A stretch of 64,000 nt of DNA from Pirellula sp. (lineage in GTDB: Bacteria > Planctomycetota > Planctomycetia > Pirellulales > PNKZ01): positions 1-64,000 of the forward strand of contig PNKZ01000015.1 in NCBI GenBank assembly GCA_013822735.1, given 5' to 3'. The notes beneath the pieces were generated by a model. It was not told where the DNA came from, made no database searches, and was given only the letters and a program-made list of their open reading frames with translations. Numbering within the stretch: the stretch's first letter is position 1; every line of letters starts with the position of its first letter. This document shows positions 10,141 to 20,081 of the stretch, in pieces. The position numbers were made by a program, and so were the translations under genes.

Positions 10141-13100
10141 TTAGCTTCCGGCCGCGCCGGCATGAGTGGATATCACCGGCTGCATCGAAACTGGCTGCGC
10201 AGCTGCACCATTGCGGTCGACGAACCAGCCAAACCGCAATCCCCAGCGGCGGACGACGTTCGTCAGGTCGTCCCACAAGGAGTAGGCAACCGGCGTCAAC
10301 AGTAAGGTGAGTAACAGCGAAAGCAACTGCCCACCGAGGATGACCTTGGCCATGCCTGCGCGCGAGGCCGCTCCCGGCCCTTCCCCCATCGCCATCGGAA
10401 TCATGGCCGCCACGAGCATGACCGTGGTCATCAAGATGGGCCGAAGCCGCACGGCGTTGGCATCCAGAATCGCCTGGTCGCGCGGCACTCCGCGCTCCCG
10501 CAAAACATTTGTATAGTCGACTTGCAAGATCCCGTTCTTCTTCACGATGCCGAAGAGCATGAACAGCCCGAACATCGCGTAAATGTCGAGATTCGTCCGC
10601 AGCATGATCAGCGACATGATGGCGAAAGGAATGGTGAGCGGCAGCGCCAAGAGAATCGTGATGGGATGCACGAAGCTCTCAAACTGGGCCGCCAAAATCA
10701 TGTACATAAACAGAAACGCTAAGCCGAACGCGATCACGAAGTTTGCCATCGTATCGTTCAGATTCTTAGCCTGACCGAGAAACTCCCAACGGTAGTCGGC
10801 CGGAAGATCGAGGGTCTTCACAAAGTCGGCCAAGTCTTGCACGCCTTCGCCCAGGGCCTTCCCTTCGAGATTGGCGGAAACGACAACTTGCCGCTGCCGA
10901 GCGAATCGTTCAATGGTGCTGGGGCCTTGCGCTTCTTCAAACTTCGCGACGTTCCCCAATTCTACCACGCCCACGCCGGCCTTCGTCGAGGGAACGGTCA
11001 GCCGTGCGATTTCCGACGGGTCATCACGATACGCTTGGTCGGCGCGGAGCCAGACGTCGTATTGCTGATCCGCTTCCTTGTACTTGCTCACCGGATCACC
11101 GCCGACAAGCACATTCGCCGTCGATGAAACCGACTGAATCGAAACGCCCAATTCCGAGGCCCGTTCACGATTCGGAATGATGCGCACCTCCGGTTTGCGG
11201 AACGAAAGGCTCGTGTCGACGTCGACATAGTGCCCGCGAGATTTCATCCAGGACGTGATCTTCTCCGAGTACTCCTGCAACTTCACCATGTCCGGCCCGC
11301 GCAGGTTCAAATCAATCATCACTTGCCGGAAACCCGAGCCGGAAATTGCGGCCACGTCCTGCACGGCGGCCCGCAGGTCGGGATAGTCGAGCAAGATTTT
11401 GCGGGCGTCGACCATCACGTCACACTGCGAGAACTCGCGCTGCGTGAGATCGCTCAGCTTGCAATAGATCGAGGCTTTGGTTACTTCCCCCTGTCCTCGC
11501 GTCGTCCGTCCGGAAGTGTCGCCGATCGTGAGGAACGTGTTCTGCACGCCCCGCAGCTTCCGCAAGCGCGTATCGACTTCCGTCAGGATTTGATCAGCCC
11601 GATCTAGCGTAAAGCCTTCCGGCAGCGTGACGGCGACTTCAAATTCGCTTGTGTCGTCGCGCGGAACAAAGTCTTTGCCGACGACCGCCATCAAGCCCGG
11701 CGTGGAGGCCAGCACCCCAACGGTGATCAACACGATCAACCAGCGATGCCGCAGCGAAAACCGCAGCGACAGCATGTAGAAACCTTCGACGGCGCGCCAA
11801 ATCCAGCCCGATTTCGTCGAGTGCTTGGCATCTTCCGCCTTGAGAAACCGTGCACAGAGCGTCGGCGTCATGGTGAACGAGATGAACATGCTCATGAGAA
11901 TCGAGAACGCCACGACGTAGCCGAAGCTACTGAAGAAGCGCCCGACGCGTCCCCCCATGAAAATCACGGGTATGAAAATCACGAGCAGCGAAAGCGTCGT
12001 CGCCACCACGGCCATCGCGATTTCTTTCGTCGCCGCACCGGCGGCATCCCACGCGCTGAGGCCGTATTCTTCCATGTGCCGGAAGATGTTTTCGTGCACG
12101 ACCACGGCATCGTCGACCACGATACCGATCGCCAAAATCAAACCGAGCATCGTGATGTTGTTGAGCGTAAAGCCCATCGCATACATGAAGGCGAACGTCG
12201 CAATCATCGACGTAGGAATCGACAGCGTTGCAATGAGCGTCGTCCGCCAATCGCGCATGAAGAGCAGAATGGTGAGGCTCACCAGCACGCCGGCCAACAT
12301 CAAGTGGACCTGTACTTCGTGAATCGAGTTCTCGATAAACTTCGATTGATCGCGAATCACGGCCACGTCGATATCCGGCGGCAATAGCGTGCGCAGCTCT
12401 TCGAGCCGACTCTTTACCGAGTGCACCACGGCGACGGTATTGGTGCCGGATTGCTTTTGCACGATCAGGCTCACGGCCATGTCGCCCGCGACCGCAGCCT
12501 TGGCTTCAGCATCCGGCGCGGAATCGTCGGCCGACCAGAGTCGGCTGAGCCCGCGCGGCTCTTCGTACGAATCAGCGACGGTGCCGATATCGCGAATGCG
12601 AATCGGCTGGCCACGGCGATTGGCAATGATTAGGTCGGCGAAATCCGCCGGTTCGCGCACGCGGCCCATCGTGCGCAGCACCAGCTCGCGCGGACCTTGG
12701 TCAATGCGACCACCGGGTTGTTCCTGGTTCTCGCGAATCAAAGCCTGGCGCACGTCTTCGATCGTCAAGTTCTCAAACTTCTGCAGCTTGTCGGTATCGA
12801 TTGATATCTGCACGGCCCGTTGTCGACCGCCGACCAGAATGACGGCGCCGACGCCGGGCAACGATTCCAAGTCTTCTTTGATCTGCCGCTTGGCGATTTC
12901 CGTGATCTCGCGCGCATCACGTTTGCCGGAAATGGCGAGCGTCAGCACGGGCGCGGCATCGAGGGCAAACTTATCGATAATCGGCGCATCGGTGCCCTCC
13001 GGCAACTGGCTCAAGATCGTCCGCACTTTGGCGTCGACTTCTTGTGCCGCCACGGCACCGTCTTTTTCGAGCTTAAACTCGATCGTGATCTGCGAGATGC

Positions 13101-13359
13101 CTTCTTTGGTCGTCGAGCGCAATTGCTCGATGCCCGAGACCGTATTAACGATCTCTTCGATCGGCTTCGTGACGCCGGTTTCCATTTCTTCGACGCTCGC
13201 ACCGCGCAGCGTGGTCGTCACGGTCACGAGCGGCAAATCGACGTTCGGAAACAGGTCGACGCCCAAGCGAGGGTACGACGCCAGCCCCAGCACGATCGGC
13301 GCGGAGACGAGCATGGCCGTAAAAATCGGCCGCTTAATGCAGAGATCCCAGATCGTCAT
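10141..13359 (-). CDS. RND efflux transporter (AcrB/MdtB/MexF-type) permease
   Basis: IWDLCIKRPIFTAMLVSAPIVLGLASYPRLGVDLFPNVDLP; GIVVDDAVVVHENIFRHMEE; 1072 aa. Confidence 0.95.
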   Translation of the reverse strand: MTIWDLCIKRPIFTAMLVSAPIVLGLASYPRLGVDLFPNVDLPLVTVTTTLRGASVEEMETGVTKPIEEIVNTVSGIEQLRSTTKEGISQITIEFKLEKDGAVAAQEVDAKVRTILSQLPEGTDAPIIDKFALDAAPVLTLAISGKRDAREITEIAKRQIKEDLESLPGVGAVILVGGRQRAVQISIDTDKLQKFENLTIEDVRQALIRENQEQPGGRIDQGPRELVLRTMGRVREPADFADLIIANRRGQPIRIRDIGTVADSYEEPRGLSRLWSADDSAPDAEAKAAVAGDMAVSLIVQKQSGTNTVAVVHSVKSRLEELRTLLPPDIDVAVIRDQSKFIENSIHEVQVHLMLAGVLVSLTILLFMRDWRTTLIATLSIPTSMIATFAFMYAMGFTLNNITMLGLILAIGIVVDDAVVVHENIFRHMEEYGLSAWDAAGAATKEIAMAVVATTLSLLVIFIPVIFMGGRVGRFFSSFGYVVAFSILMSMFISFTMTPTLCARFLKAEDAKHSTKSGWIWRAVEGFYMLSLRFSLRHRWLIVLITVGVLASTPGLMAVVGKDFVPRDDTSEFEVAVTLPEGFTLDRADQILTEVDTRLRKLRGVQNTFLTIGDTSGRTTRGQGEVTKASIYCKLSDLTQREFSQCDVMVDARKILLDYPDLRAAVQDVAAISGSGFRQVMIDLNLRGPDMVKLQEYSEKITSWMKSRGHYVDVDTSLSFRKPEVRIIPNRERASELGVSIQSVSSTANVLVGGDPVSKYKEADQQYDVWLRADQAYRDDPSEIARLTVPSTKAGVGVVELGNVAKFEEAQGPSTIERFARQRQVVVSANLEGKALGEGVQDLADFVKTLDLPADYRWEFLGQAKNLNDTMANFVIAFGLAFLFMYMILAAQFESFVHPITILLALPLTIPFAIMSLIMLRTNLDIYAMFGLFMLFGIVKKNGILQVDYTNVLRERGVPRDQAILDANAVRLRPILMTTVMLVAAMIPMAMGEGPGAASRAGMAKVILGGQLLSLLLTLLLTPVAYSLWDDLTNVVRRWGLRFGWFVDRNGAAAQPVSMQPVISTHAGAAGS

Positions 13360-14798
13360 CGAGCTTCCTTTCTCGGTGCGGCGGCTTCCAACGCGCCGGC
13401 CTGGCGAACGTCGGCATCGTGCGGTAGCGGTGCGGCAACCGCAGGCGTCGCCGTTTCACGGACGCGTACCTGCGAGCCCTCGGCAAGTTGCGAATGGCCG
13501 GTCGTCACGATGGCTGCGCCCGGTCGTAAGCCGCCGATCACTTCCACCCAGCGATGTGCGGCTCCCGCCGCGTCGCGCACTTCCATTCGTGTGCCTGTTT
13601 CTACCGGCACGGCGACCACCTTGTCGCCGGACAGCGCAAACAGCTTCGTAACGCCGGCAAAGCGGATAATCGCCTCTTCCGGCACGGTCACGGCTTGCGC
13701 ATCGCTACCGATGAGAATCGAAGCGGTGGCAAAGGAGCCCGGCTTTAAGCGGCGTTCGGAGTTGGGAACCGCGATCTCGACCTGAAACGTCCGGTTGGCG
13801 GTGTCGACCGTGGGATTCACACGCACCACGCGGCCGACGACCGTTTGACCCGGCAGACTTTCGACGGCTAAATCCACCGTCTGGCCGACCCGTACCTGTG
13901 CGGAGTGTCGCTCCGGGATGGCGGCTTGAAACTTCAATGGATTCTCGACTACGAGACGAAACAGCTTCGTCGGCGGCGAGGCCTTCACGATTTCCCCTTC
14001 GGAGACCAGGCGTTCGCAAACCGTGTACGAAGGTGACGCAATCGCACCGGCCGAGGCCGTCGACACGAGACTAATCTGCGACGGCACCGTGGCGACGGTG
14101 GTCAGCGGCGGGGTCACGATTCTGGCATCCCGCAACCGCTTTTCGGCGGTTTCCAGAATGGCCTGGCGATGCCGCACGGCCGCCAAGCTTTGCTCAGCTT
14201 CGATGACCCGCTGCTTGGTATCGAGCCGGGCCACGTCGAGATTTAGCTCCGCCTTTTGGAAGTCGTCTTTAGTGATGGCATTTCGGTCGACGAGCCCCTT
14301 ATAGCGCTCGTACGTTTCCGCGGCGTTCTCTTCAACGAGTCGGGCGCGCAGTACGCCCGGCAGCCCTCCGACGTCGAACGACTTGTCTGGAACCGCGACC
14401 AGCCCCAGTTTCGCAAGTTCCAATTCCAGCGCGCGCCCCATCTCTTGCACCGCCAGACGGAAATCGGCGTCGTCAATCTCCAAGAGCGGCTCGCCCGGAG
14501 CTACGACATCGCCGACGTCGTGCAACACACGGCGCACATGGCCGTCGACCAGCGGCGAGATTTCGATCTCTTCATAGCCGTGCAGCGTGCCGACGGTTCG
14601 GACGCGCCGCTCGATCGGCCTAGCCGTGGCCAGAGCGACGGTCACGGCCACAGCCTCGGGCTTCTTGGCCGCTGCTGAAGCCGCCGCTTGTTCGGCGGTC
14701 GCCGGTTTCGCATCTTTCCTCCCCGGCAACCAGCCGGCATAAGCGGCCGCGGCGACTCCTCCGCCGAGCACGCAAATCACAATCAGGAACTTTCGCAC
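13356..14798 (-). CDS. RND efflux periplasmic adaptor (membrane fusion protein)
   Basis: HlyD-like biotinyl-lipoyl halves, GHVRRVLHDVGDVVAPGEPLLEIDD; 4-bp overlap with permease start. Confidence 0.92.
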   Translation of the reverse strand: MRKFLIVICVLGGGVAAAAYAGWLPGRKDAKPATAEQAAASAAAKKPEAVAVTVALATARPIERRVRTVGTLHGYEEIEISPLVDGHVRRVLHDVGDVVAPGEPLLEIDDADFRLAVQEMGRALELELAKLGLVAVPDKSFDVGGLPGVLRARLVEENAAETYERYKGLVDRNAITKDDFQKAELNLDVARLDTKQRVIEAEQSLAAVRHRQAILETAEKRLRDARIVTPPLTTVATVPSQISLVSTASAGAIASPSYTVCERLVSEGEIVKASPPTKLFRLVVENPLKFQAAIPERHSAQVRVGQTVDLAVESLPGQTVVGRVVRVNPTVDTANRTFQVEIAVPNSERRLKPGSFATASILIGSDAQAVTVPEEAIIRFAGVTKLFALSGDKVVAVPVETGTRMEVRDAAGAAHRWVEVIGGLRPGAAIVTTGHSQLAEGSQVRVRETATPAVAAPLPHDADVRQAGALEAAAPRKEAR

Positions 14799-14847
14799 GA
14801 GATTCCCTTTCCTTGCGGCCTTCCCGCAGTTCGATCAATTTCGCGAG

Positions 14848-15534
14848 TTACTCAGACTTCCCTGCCGCGTCCTGCGGCAGGTATCGGGCAATTCCGCCGC
14901 GCGAGCGTTCCGCGTCGGTCAGCAGCCCGTGGAAGACGATGTCGAATAGGTCGCGCGCCTGCGATTCCAGAGCGCGCGTACGGCCCGACATGTGGTTGCT
15001 AAACATCGTTCCGTACAACAGATCGCCGAGCACGTTCTTAATCCGCTCGGTCGGGATGTTGCGGAAGCGGCCATCCGCGATCAGCCCGGCGAGCAGCAGC
15101 AGCCAGCCGTCGTCGGTTTCCGAGCACTTCTCTTTGTGGTCGAAGTAGCTCGACTTCCGATCCTTGAATTCGGCCCGCTCGAGAATGAGCAGCTCCACGA
15201 CCTCGGGGTTCTCGTCGAAGAACCGGAGGTAGCCGGTCATGGCGGCCAGCAACTTCTCCAAAGGGTCGGCCACAGCTTCGGCCGCCGCATCAACGGTCTG
15301 CCTCAGCCGGTCGAGCGACCGTTCAATCGAGGCTTCAAACAGTTCACGTTTCGTCGGAAAGTACCGAAATACGGTCCCTTTCGAAACCTGCACTACGTCA
15401 GCCAGTACTTGCGTATCGGCGTGGGCAAACCCCTTCTCCGCGAAGAGCTTCGCCGCGGCGTCGAGAATCGCCGCCCGGCGACGCTCCACGAGGTCTAAAT
15501 CAATGGGACGACCGGGTTTACGTGCAGTGCTCAT
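14848..15534 (-). CDS. TetR/AcrR family regulator
   Basis: ILDAAAKLFAEKGFAHADTQVLADVVQVSKGTVFRYFPTKRELFEA HTH. Confidence 0.94.
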   Translation of the reverse strand: MSTARKPGRPIDLDLVERRRAAILDAAAKLFAEKGFAHADTQVLADVVQVSKGTVFRYFPTKRELFEASIERSLDRLRQTVDAAAEAVADPLEKLLAAMTGYLRFFDENPEVVELLILERAEFKDRKSSYFDHKEKCSETDDGWLLLLAGLIADGRFRNIPTERIKNVLGDLLYGTMFSNHMSGRTRALESQARDLFDIVFHGLLTDAERSRGGIARYLPQDAAGKSE

Positions 15535-15554
15535 ATTGCTAGCATATAGTTATC

Positions 15555-15568
15555 TGACTGGTCAGTCA
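15555..15568. promoter_or_regulatory. Candidate TetR operator TGACTG-GT-CAGTCA
   Basis: Perfect 6-bp inverted repeat 21 bp upstream of the TetR start codon. Confidence 0.7.
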
Positions 15569-15661
15569 AATAATAGGTGCGCGTAGCGCGCGGATCAAGA
15601 CCAGTTTCTAGAGTTGCCTAGAGAGGCGTTGAAATACACGCGAAACGTCGCGAGTTCCGCA

Positions 15662-15729
15662 CATTTAGCCCCGGAGCTTGTCTCCGGGATCGCGTCGGCG
15701 CGCGCGGTCACCAGAACCGCGGCTAAATG
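15662..15729. repeat. Intergenic inverted repeat (CATTTAGCC...GGCTAAATG family)
   Basis: Arms CATTTAGCCCCGG / CCGCGGCTAAATG plus an internal CCCGGAG...CTCCGGG stem; related to the element at 59891-59953. Confidence 0.65.
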
Positions 15730-15783
15730 ACTCGCGTGCACCGGCAATGCGCGCTCATAAATAGCATCGTCGCTATCCGGCGC

Positions 15784-16650
15784 TCATGCCTTCAGCAACG
15801 GAAAGAATTGCCCGTCGAGCGTCTGTCCGTTCGGCACCGGCGGTACGCCCTTCAAAAGCGGCTCATCGCTTGCCGATTTCACGCCGTCGCGCACCACGTT
15901 GAGCACCACGGCCCGGCGCGGCCGATCGGTTCGGTTTTCCTGCGAACCGTGAATCAGCAGCGGATGGTGAAACGCACACTCGCCCGCCTTCAGCTCGATC
16001 GCCGTCGGCACGAAGGCCGCCATCTGTTCATCCGTGAGCACCTTGCGAATCGCGTCCATCTTCCCCGCCAGCCCGGTCACCGGCAGCAAGTTCCAACGAT
16101 GACTCTTCGGGATGTACTGCAGACAGCCGTTGTCGACCGTCGCATCGTCGAGCCCGATCCAGCACGTCAGATGCGCCATCGGCACGGTCCGCGTCCAGTA
16201 CGAATAATCCTGATGCCACGCCACGACGCCGCCGTCGCGCGCCGGCTTGCAGAACAGCTGATCGTGCCAGAAGCGCACGGCGCCGTCGAGCAATTGCGAC
16301 GCCGCCTGTGTGAATCGCGGGTTCCAAAGCATGTCGTGAAACGTCGGCCGCGTGCGCCAAGCCCCCAGCGCATGAAAGAGCACCCGGCTCGGATCCGCCG
16401 ACTCGTTCGAATGGTACTCGTAAAACAGTTCGTGCCCGTCGCACTCCGGGTCAAACAGTTCGCTGAGCTCCGCGCGCAGCCGTTCTACTTGTTCCATGTC
16501 GAGCATGCGCACGCCGGCCAAGTAGCCGTTCTCGTGAAAGAAAGCCACTTGCTCGTCGGTGAGTCGGTACTTGTCCCACTCGGCCGCCGACTTCGGCAAC
16601 GCAAAAGCCTCGCTCACCAATTCATGCCGCAACGAAAGATCAGCCGCCAT
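15784..16650 (-). CDS. Phytanoyl-CoA dioxygenase family protein
   Basis: [26 protein letters not shown] (HxD) and [26 protein letters not shown]. Confidence 0.92.
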   Translation of the reverse strand: MAADLSLRHELVSEAFALPKSAAEWDKYRLTDEQVAFFHENGYLAGVRMLDMEQVERLRAELSELFDPECDGHELFYEYHSNESADPSRVLFHALGAWRTRPTFHDMLWNPRFTQAASQLLDGAVRFWHDQLFCKPARDGGVVAWHQDYSYWTRTVPMAHLTCWIGLDDATVDNGCLQYIPKSHRWNLLPVTGLAGKMDAIRKVLTDEQMAAFVPTAIELKAGECAFHHPLLIHGSQENRTDRPRRAVVLNVVRDGVKSASDEPLLKGVPPVPNGQTLDGQFFPLLKA

Positions 16651-16739
16651 GCGAAACGCTCCCTACCGAATTTGCCGTGCGCTTGTGACGCTACGATGCT
16701 AACGACGGCTCAAGACACTGACAACTCCGCCCACCGCTC

Positions 16740-16814
16740 CTGTAGGGAACGCCCTCCGTGGCGTTCCGAGCCCTACGAGCAATCGCGGAACGCCGCGGAG
16801 GGCGTTCCCTACAG
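16740..16814. repeat. Long inverted repeat (29-bp arms, one mismatch)
   Basis: CTGTAGGGAACGCCCTCCGTGGCGTTCCG / CGGAACGCCGCGGAGGGCGTTCCCTACAG. Confidence 0.9.
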
Positions 16815-16841
16815 AAACACACGCGCACGACTCCAATAACA

Positions 16842-18839
16842 TCACCCGTCGCGAAACGGCTTGCCGGCCTCGTACAGCTTCAGCGCCGTCCGAATCGATT
16901 CCGCCAACTCGGCATTTTTCTGCGACACCGCGAGTTCCAACCCCCGCTTCGCCGCGGCGATCGCTTCCGGAAAGCGCCCCACCTCGGCATACGCGGCCGA
17001 AAGCACGTAAGCCGCTTGCGGATCGGTTCCTCCGGCGAGTTGCTCCGCGCGCTCCGCGTAGGCCACCGCTTTCGCGCCGTCGCGAATCTTGTCGTCAGGA
17101 TACGTCGCCAACACCCAGGCAAGGCTCCCGAGCCCGACCGGCTTCTCCGGGCTAAACTCAAGCGCGGCTTCAAACTGTGCGATCGCCTGCCGCGGGTGAC
17201 CCGATTGCAACAGCGCCATCCCGTAAGCGTCACAGATTTCGGCATGTTGCGGGCGTATCGTCTGCGCAATTTTAAAATGCGCTAGGGCGTCGCTCACGTG
17301 CCCGAAGTGAAGTTGAATGTTTCCCAAGTGATAGTGAGCATCTGCGTACACCGGCTCCAACTCCAACGCGCGCCGGAAATGTGTCGCGGCCAAGTCGGTT
17401 TGTTTCATCACCAACAAACACTGCCCGATATTATTGTGCGACACGGCGTCGTTCGGGCGCAATTCCAACTGCCGCTCAAAGTGGGCTTTGGCCTCGCTCA
17501 CGGCATCGTGTTGCAACAGATAAACGCCGAGGTTGTTGTGCGCCATCCAGCAATCGGGATTCTTCGCCAGCGTGTCGTTCCACAAAGTCGGCAGATCGCG
17601 ATAGATATGCGTTTGCCGCCACGTGAGGCTCGCGATGATCGCCAGCAGTGCAAGGCCCGCGACCACGCCGGCACGTAGCCCAGGCACGCCGCATCGCCGC
17701 AAGAGCAGCGTCACCATGGCCGTTTCCAGGGCGATGAGTCCCAAGCTCGCCACATACTGAAAGTGGTCCGCGACAAACGAATAGCGCATCGGAAACACGT
17801 CGACAAACCCGAGCGCAGGCAACAACGTCCCTCCGAAGAAGAGCACCGCCGCAATCGGCCCCCGCCCGAGCCGCCCGCGCAACTTCCACAACAGCGCCAC
17901 CAGCCCCGCGGCCGTGAGCGGGTACAGCCACTGACGCGGCGACGACGTATCCAAATTCCAATACGGGTAGATAAACGCGAGGTTCGTCGGCCAATGGAGC
18001 TTGCCGGCGTAAAACCAAACGGCTCGCCCCGCGATGAGGAATCGGTCGCCGATCGAAAAATTCCAATCGTCGCCGCTCGCGCCGACCTGGTGCTTCTCCA
18101 GAAACGCCGTCAGCAAACCGAGCACCAATCCCAAGCAGAAGAGCGGCAGCGTCGCGACGACTTCATCTCGCGTAATGCGGCCGCGCTGCCACCACGCCAA
18201 AATCAACATTACCGCCGGCAGCGAACAGGTGACGGTCTTGCTCAGGAGCGCCATGAGAAACAGCAGCGCCACGAGCCCATAAGCGCGACGATTCCACGGC
18301 TTCCCATCGCGGCCGGTCTCCGCCGGCGCGGAGTTCAGCCACACGAGTAGCGCTGCAAGATAGCACGCCAGCGACAACACATTCTTGCGCTCCGTGACCC
18401 AAGCGACGCTCTCGACGTGCACCGGATGCAGCGCGAAGATCGCCGCGGCGAAGTAAGCCCCCGGAATCGCCAGCCGGCGCAAGACGAGCCAAAACAGAAC
18501 GGCGTTGGTGCCGTGGAGCAGCACGTTCACCGCGTGATATCCGGCGGGGTTCAAACCCCAGAGCTGATACTCGAGCCAGAACGTACTGTGAACCAACGGG
18601 TAGTACTGCGGCGTCGCAAACGGATCGGTCCAAATGCGCACGAGGCCTTCCACCGAGCGGAGCGCCTCGTTGTTGATGACGTAAAAGTCGTCGTCCCAGA
18701 TGAAGCCGCATTGCAACACGGGCCAGTAAGCCGCGGCCGTAATCAGCAGCAAGCCCAGGGCGGGCAACAGGCGCGACATGCGGCGGCCTGCGACGTCGTT
18801 CGCGTCGCGATCCTCGGCGGTGGATTTCAGCTGTGCCAT
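16842..18839 (-). CDS. Multi-spanning membrane protein with C-terminal TPRs (TMTC/GT39-like O-mannosyltransferase-like)
   Basis: WDDDFYVINNEALRSVEGLVRIWTDPF...YYPLVHSTFWLEYQLWGLNPAGYHAVNVLLHGTNA followed by several TPRs. Confidence 0.85.
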   Translation of the reverse strand: MAQLKSTAEDRDANDVAGRRMSRLLPALGLLLITAAAYWPVLQCGFIWDDDFYVINNEALRSVEGLVRIWTDPFATPQYYPLVHSTFWLEYQLWGLNPAGYHAVNVLLHGTNAVLFWLVLRRLAIPGAYFAAAIFALHPVHVESVAWVTERKNVLSLACYLAALLVWLNSAPAETGRDGKPWNRRAYGLVALLFLMALLSKTVTCSLPAVMLILAWWQRGRITRDEVVATLPLFCLGLVLGLLTAFLEKHQVGASGDDWNFSIGDRFLIAGRAVWFYAGKLHWPTNLAFIYPYWNLDTSSPRQWLYPLTAAGLVALLWKLRGRLGRGPIAAVLFFGGTLLPALGFVDVFPMRYSFVADHFQYVASLGLIALETAMVTLLLRRCGVPGLRAGVVAGLALLAIIASLTWRQTHIYRDLPTLWNDTLAKNPDCWMAHNNLGVYLLQHDAVSEAKAHFERQLELRPNDAVSHNNIGQCLLVMKQTDLAATHFRRALELEPVYADAHYHLGNIQLHFGHVSDALAHFKIAQTIRPQHAEICDAYGMALLQSGHPRQAIAQFEAALEFSPEKPVGLGSLAWVLATYPDDKIRDGAKAVAYAERAEQLAGGTDPQAAYVLSAAYAEVGRFPEAIAAAKRGLELAVSQKNAELAESIRTALKLYEAGKPFRDG

Positions 18840-18960
18840 TACGAGAAGATTTCGCGCTAAGACGCAACGACGCCAGGAACCGCCAATAGATGAACGATCC
18901 CCATACTAGCCCCGCTCTCGCAAGCGAGGGGACTCCCGCGTGGGACAAAGGCACCAATCT

Positions 18961-19104
18961 ACCACAGAGGCACGGAGAACACGGAGGGAAACGTAGGATT
19001 GCAAAATGCAAATTGGCAATTGCAAATTGCAAAATGGGCGCAAGCGAGACGCGCGGCAACTTCTCCCATTTGCAATTTGCGATTTGCAATTCTCAATTTG
19101 CAAT
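18961..19104. repeat. Composite intergenic repeat, copy 1 (ACCACAGAGGCACGGAG + AATTGCAAATTGC arms)
   Basis: Related composite element at 22715-22853. Confidence 0.7.
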
Positions 19105-19136
19105 CACGCGGCTGCGCCGTGCCGACCCACCATCCC

Positions 19137-20051
19137 CTATCCTGCCGGCTGCTCGTAGTTTTCGAGCTTGGTGAGATACGTCGTCACGGTCGACTTATCG
19201 GCCAGCAGGGTCTTTTTCAGCGAGTAGTGGATCAGTTGCGGCTTAATCACATGCGACGTGCAGGTCGGGCACTTCTCCACGACGACGCAGACGCGCGCCG
19301 TCGCGTCGGGGTCGGCCGTCGGCGCGAGCCGGTCGAGATAGGCTTCGACGTCCGCCAAGCTTGCGCCGGCGAGTTTCAGTAGTTCCTCGTGCGCCTGTTG
19401 CGCCACCTCGGCGCTCGCTTGTTGAATTTCCGCCGTACGCTGCGGCGTGGCCAGTTTCTTCACTTCCGGCCAGCGCCGCGCGGCATGCAGATAGGCGCTG
19501 CGATACGGCTTCAGAAATTGTTGACACTTCCGGCAGTATGGCAGCCCGCTCACGAACAGCGCCGGAAGCATGCCGCCGGCGACGAACCCGAGCATCTCGA
19601 GCGCCTTGAGCGGGTAGCCCCAACCGCCGAGCGGTTTCGGCTTGTCGCCGTCGTGCTTCGGGGCAAACGCCATCTGCTCGCAACTGTCCTTCACATACTG
19701 GGTGAACGGGTAGGCGGCCTCGGCCACGCCCGCCTGCTCGATCGCATGTTGGTAGGTGACGTAGAGCGCGGCCCAATAGGTGATGAGCCCGGTGAGGACC
19801 ATGCTCCAGACATACCGCGAACTAAGCCGCACCTGCAACACGCGCGAGGCGAGAGCATAGCCCGACCCTGCCGCGACGCCGACGAGCAGCGCCCCGAAGG
19901 GAATGACGGCGTTGAGGTAAAAGCCCATCGCGTTGATGTCGTGATGGTTCAGCCAATTCACGACGAACAGCACGACCACGGCCGTGCCGACCCCGCAAAC
20001 GGTCACGAGCAACCCCGGCCGACGCTCCGGCGGTGATTCGATGTCATCCAT
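19137..20051 (-). CDS. Hypothetical membrane protein with CxxC pairs
   Basis: Several TM segments; YCRKC and CPTC pairs suggest a Zn ribbon; start MDDIESPPERR. Confidence 0.7.
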   Translation of the reverse strand: MDDIESPPERRPGLLVTVCGVGTAVVVLFVVNWLNHHDINAMGFYLNAVIPFGALLVGVAAGSGYALASRVLQVRLSSRYVWSMVLTGLITYWAALYVTYQHAIEQAGVAEAAYPFTQYVKDSCEQMAFAPKHDGDKPKPLGGWGYPLKALEMLGFVAGGMLPALFVSGLPYCRKCQQFLKPYRSAYLHAARRWPEVKKLATPQRTAEIQQASAEVAQQAHEELLKLAGASLADVEAYLDRLAPTADPDATARVCVVVEKCPTCTSHVIKPQLIHYSLKKTLLADKSTVTTYLTKLENYEQPAG

Positions 20052-20081
20052 AAAGACTCCTTGCCACTTCAATGCAAATCT

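Noticed and set aside
18961-19104. Possible CRISPR array because of repeated TTGCAATTTGC units
   Set aside because: Units are adjacent and inverted, without unique spacers of constant length; no cas genes in the window
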